Source: an uncultured Bacteroidales bacterium (lineage in GTDB: Bacteria; Bacteroidota; Bacteroidia; Bacteroidales; Marinilabiliaceae). From it: a DNA stretch of 7,863 bases. Positions 6,533-7,863 of this stretch are shown here, piece after piece (within the stretch, counting starts at the first letter, position 1; each line of letters opens with the position of its first letter). The notes under the pieces are model-generated. The model saw only the letters and a list, made by a program, of their open reading frames with translations, was not told where the DNA came from and did no database searches. A program made the translations under genes and the position numbers. The stretch is taken from the NCBI GenBank assembly GCA_934725785.1, contig CAKVCS010000041.1, positions 1-7,863 on the forward strand. Reading direction: 5' to 3'.

Positions 6533-6563
6533 TTTGATTTTTTTTTTAGATTCCTTAACTTTG
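6533..6563 (+). promoter_or_regulatory. Bacteroidota promoter (TTTG / 19 bp / TAACTTTG)
   Basis: TTTG at 6533-6536 and TAACTTTG at 6556-6563 are separated by exactly 19 bases, matching the Bacteroidota -33/-7 consensus (TTTG and TAnnTTTG). Transcription would start near 6570, giving a leader of about 50 bases before the ATG at 6623. The -33 element lies inside the T-rich tail of the preceding terminator. This marks the right-end gene as a separate transcription unit. Confidence 0.85.
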
Positions 6564-6575
6564 TAAAACTTCTTG

Positions 6576-6587
6576 TGCGTTGACGCA
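6576..6587. repeat. Short inverted repeat in the 5' leader
   Basis: TGCGT and ACGCA are perfect inverted copies around a central TG, just downstream of the expected transcription start. It could be an operator half-site pair, or a tiny RNA hairpin of four pairs with a UUGA loop. Five-base arms are short enough to arise by chance. Confidence 0.35.
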
Positions 6588-6622
6588 TAAGGGGGCGACA
6601 TCGTCAATTATTTTATACCACA

Positions 6623-7863
6623 ATGTTTATGAAGAAACTTTTACGTGCAGGTTTAATGTGCCTGCTGTTCCCAGTAGCAAATAGCGTTTGGGCGCAGAGT
6701 GTCACAGCCCTGTGGGATTTTAAGAACAACCTCCCCGAGGGCATCAAGTCTGTTAGTATTCAAGGCTCGCTAGGAACGGTCAATTCTACTGTGGATGGCA
6801 TAGTGATGACCGTAGATGCTACAAATAGTGGGAAATTAGCTGGGCGCGATTCAGATGCGCAGTTCAACTCGGGAACCAAGCTTCAGATACCAGTAAAGTC
6901 CGCTAATGATGTCGTATCCGTAGTAAGCTATCCGAATTACCATAACTACACTATAGGTGGCGTGGCGGCTACAGCGGACACCGAGGAGCATAAGGCTACA
7001 ACAGCAGAAGTCGCTGTTGGTTATGTTGAGGTCGAGGCTACAGGAAGCAGCTATATTTACAGTGTTCAGGTTGTTCAGGCTGGTACTCTTCAGGAAAAGT
7101 GTCTTTATTCCACAAGCTTCACTGAATGGGACGAGGTTGACCGGAAGAAGGCAACTGATGTTGTTGTGAATCTTAAAACGAAGTACAGCAAGGAGTCTTT
7201 TTCTATGACCCTTAATGGTGTGGGTGTTTATCCCGCAGGTGTAAACACAAAATTCAAAGAACCTGCCACTACGGGTTATATGCAGACTGCAAAATACACT
7301 GATGAGTATTCTGCATCAGAGCCGTCCGTTGAGACTTCATCACTGGCTTCTGTGACGAAATTGGTCCTTACTCAGGCTGCGACGGGAGGAAATCGAGGAA
7401 TCAAGGTGTCAGTAAAAGGAGATGGGGACGATGACTGGGTCGTCATTCATAATCAATCCATATCGACTGCAAATGGAGAGACTCTTACTCTTGATGTCAA
7501 CAAGACCAATTGCAAGATTAGGTTTCAGAGTTTCAGTCTTAACCAAAATGCCTATATAACAGATCTTGCCATATATGGAGAAGTGGATATGAGTTCTGCT
7601 CCTGCTCTCGGCTCCTTCAATATCAACGGTTCATCATATCAGGCAGCAGATATTTTTGAAGAAGACAACAATGGCGTTATGACGACGACAATCAAAATCT
7701 CTAAGAAAGACAAAATTGTTTCCGACTCAAACCCGCTGAATGACATAAAGGCCGACAATGGAACAGTAAAGAGCGTAACTTATGAGACAACAGGAGATGG
7801 TGCCGCACAAAAGACGGTTGTAACAATCATTGTGGAGGCCAATGGAGACCAGATGGTCTACAG
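6623..7863 (+). CDS. Large modular secreted protein, N-terminal 413 residues (3' end outside window)
   Basis: The frame is open from ATG 6623 to the window edge with no stop. A second ATG at 6629 gives MKKLLRAG and may be the true start. The signal peptide ends V-W-A, with cleavage before Q25. The visible part contains three modules, all extracellular and beta-rich by composition. The first is about 27-153 (LWDFKNNLPEGI; LQIPVKSANDVVSVVSYPNY, 88-107; VAVGYVEVEATGSSYIYSV, 130-148). The second is about 160-320, starting YSTSFTEWD and ending ITDLAIYGEVD. The third begins about 326 (PALGSFNINGSSY) and looks like an Ig-like linker. I associate the first and last patterns with the non-catalytic front parts of Bacteroidales pectate-lyase-like and other large secreted proteins, so a carbohydrate-active domain may follow. 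No catalytic domain is visible here. The gene has its own promoter and lower GC than its left neighbours. Confidence 0.8.
   Translation, partial: MFMKKLLRAGLMCLLFPVANSVWAQSVTALWDFKNNLPEGIKSVSIQGSLGTVNSTVDGIVMTVDATNSGKLAGRDSDAQFNSGTKLQIPVKSANDVVSVVSYPNYHNYTIGGVAATADTEEHKATTAEVAVGYVEVEATGSSYIYSVQVVQAGTLQEKCLYSTSFTEWDEVDRKKATDVVVNLKTKYSKESFSMTLNGVGVYPAGVNTKFKEPATTGYMQTAKYTDEYSASEPSVETSSLASVTKLVLTQAATGGNRGIKVSVKGDGDDDWVVIHNQSISTANGETLTLDVNKTNCKIRFQSFSLNQNAYITDLAIYGEVDMSSAPALGSFNINGSSYQAADIFEEDNNGVMTTTIKISKKDKIVSDSNPLNDIKADNGTVKSVTYETTGDGAAQKTVVTIIVEANGDQMVY

Noticed and set aside
5272..6588. Long open frame of 438 codons on the - strand opposite the Rid-like gene
   Set aside because: This is the same codon-bias effect. 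The forward frame has clear YjgF/Rid motifs, and the reverse frame would start beyond the terminator and cross it.
1..7863. Search for CRISPR arrays, tRNA or rRNA genes, insertion sequences and riboswitches
   Set aside because: I saw no regularly spaced repeats, cloverleaf-like sequence, transposase motifs or long terminal inverted repeats. The intergenic gaps are too short for most structured RNAs.

Overview
The window looks like chromosomal DNA from a Bacteroidota bacterium, most likely order Bacteroidales. Three kinds of evidence point there: promoter boxes of the TAnnTTTG type, start codons without clear Shine-Dalgarno sequences, and lipoproteins with acidic residues right after the lipidated cysteine. 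The permuted imelysin lipoprotein and the modular secreted protein at the right end are also typical of the group. The central genes are fairly GC-rich, so a Muribaculaceae- or Alistipes-like genome fits as well as a typical Bacteroides or Prevotella one; I cannot fix the genus. All genes are on the + strand and no gene-free stretch reaches 300 bases.

Layout. (1) Positions 1-344 hold the 3' end of an outer-membrane beta-barrel (porin-like) gene. (2) 392-1546 encodes an imelysin-family lipoprotein whose two halves are in swapped (circularly permuted) order. (3) A hairpin at 1586-1620 precedes 1669-3207, a di-heme oxidoreductase (DHOR/DUF1111-type) lipoprotein with two CxxCH motifs. (4) A promoter -7 box at 3251-3258 precedes 3275-4513, a second porin of the OprO/OprP-like type. 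(5) 4538-5269 is a mono-heme cytochrome c lipoprotein. (6) 5305-6447 is a 380-residue protein that reads as three tandem YjgF/Rid-like units and resembles chorismatase-type proteins. (7) A strong terminator (6485-6530) is followed at once by a well-formed Bacteroidota promoter (6533-6563), which drives a large, lower-GC secreted protein starting near 6623 and running off the window.

How the parts may work together. Imelysin genes beside DHOR genes are a known pairing in Gram-negative bacteria and are linked to iron or metal acquisition. Here the pair sits between two outer-membrane porins and is followed by a separate mono-heme cytochrome lipoprotein. The three lipoproteins all carry acidic residues after the lipid cysteine, as Bacteroidota surface-export signals do. 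My inference is a surface or outer-membrane metal and redox module: imelysin binds metal, the DHOR and the cytochrome exchange electrons, and the porins provide passage. The Rid/chorismatase-like protein is the odd member and may be cytoplasmic. The right-end gene is a separate transcription unit and probably unrelated.
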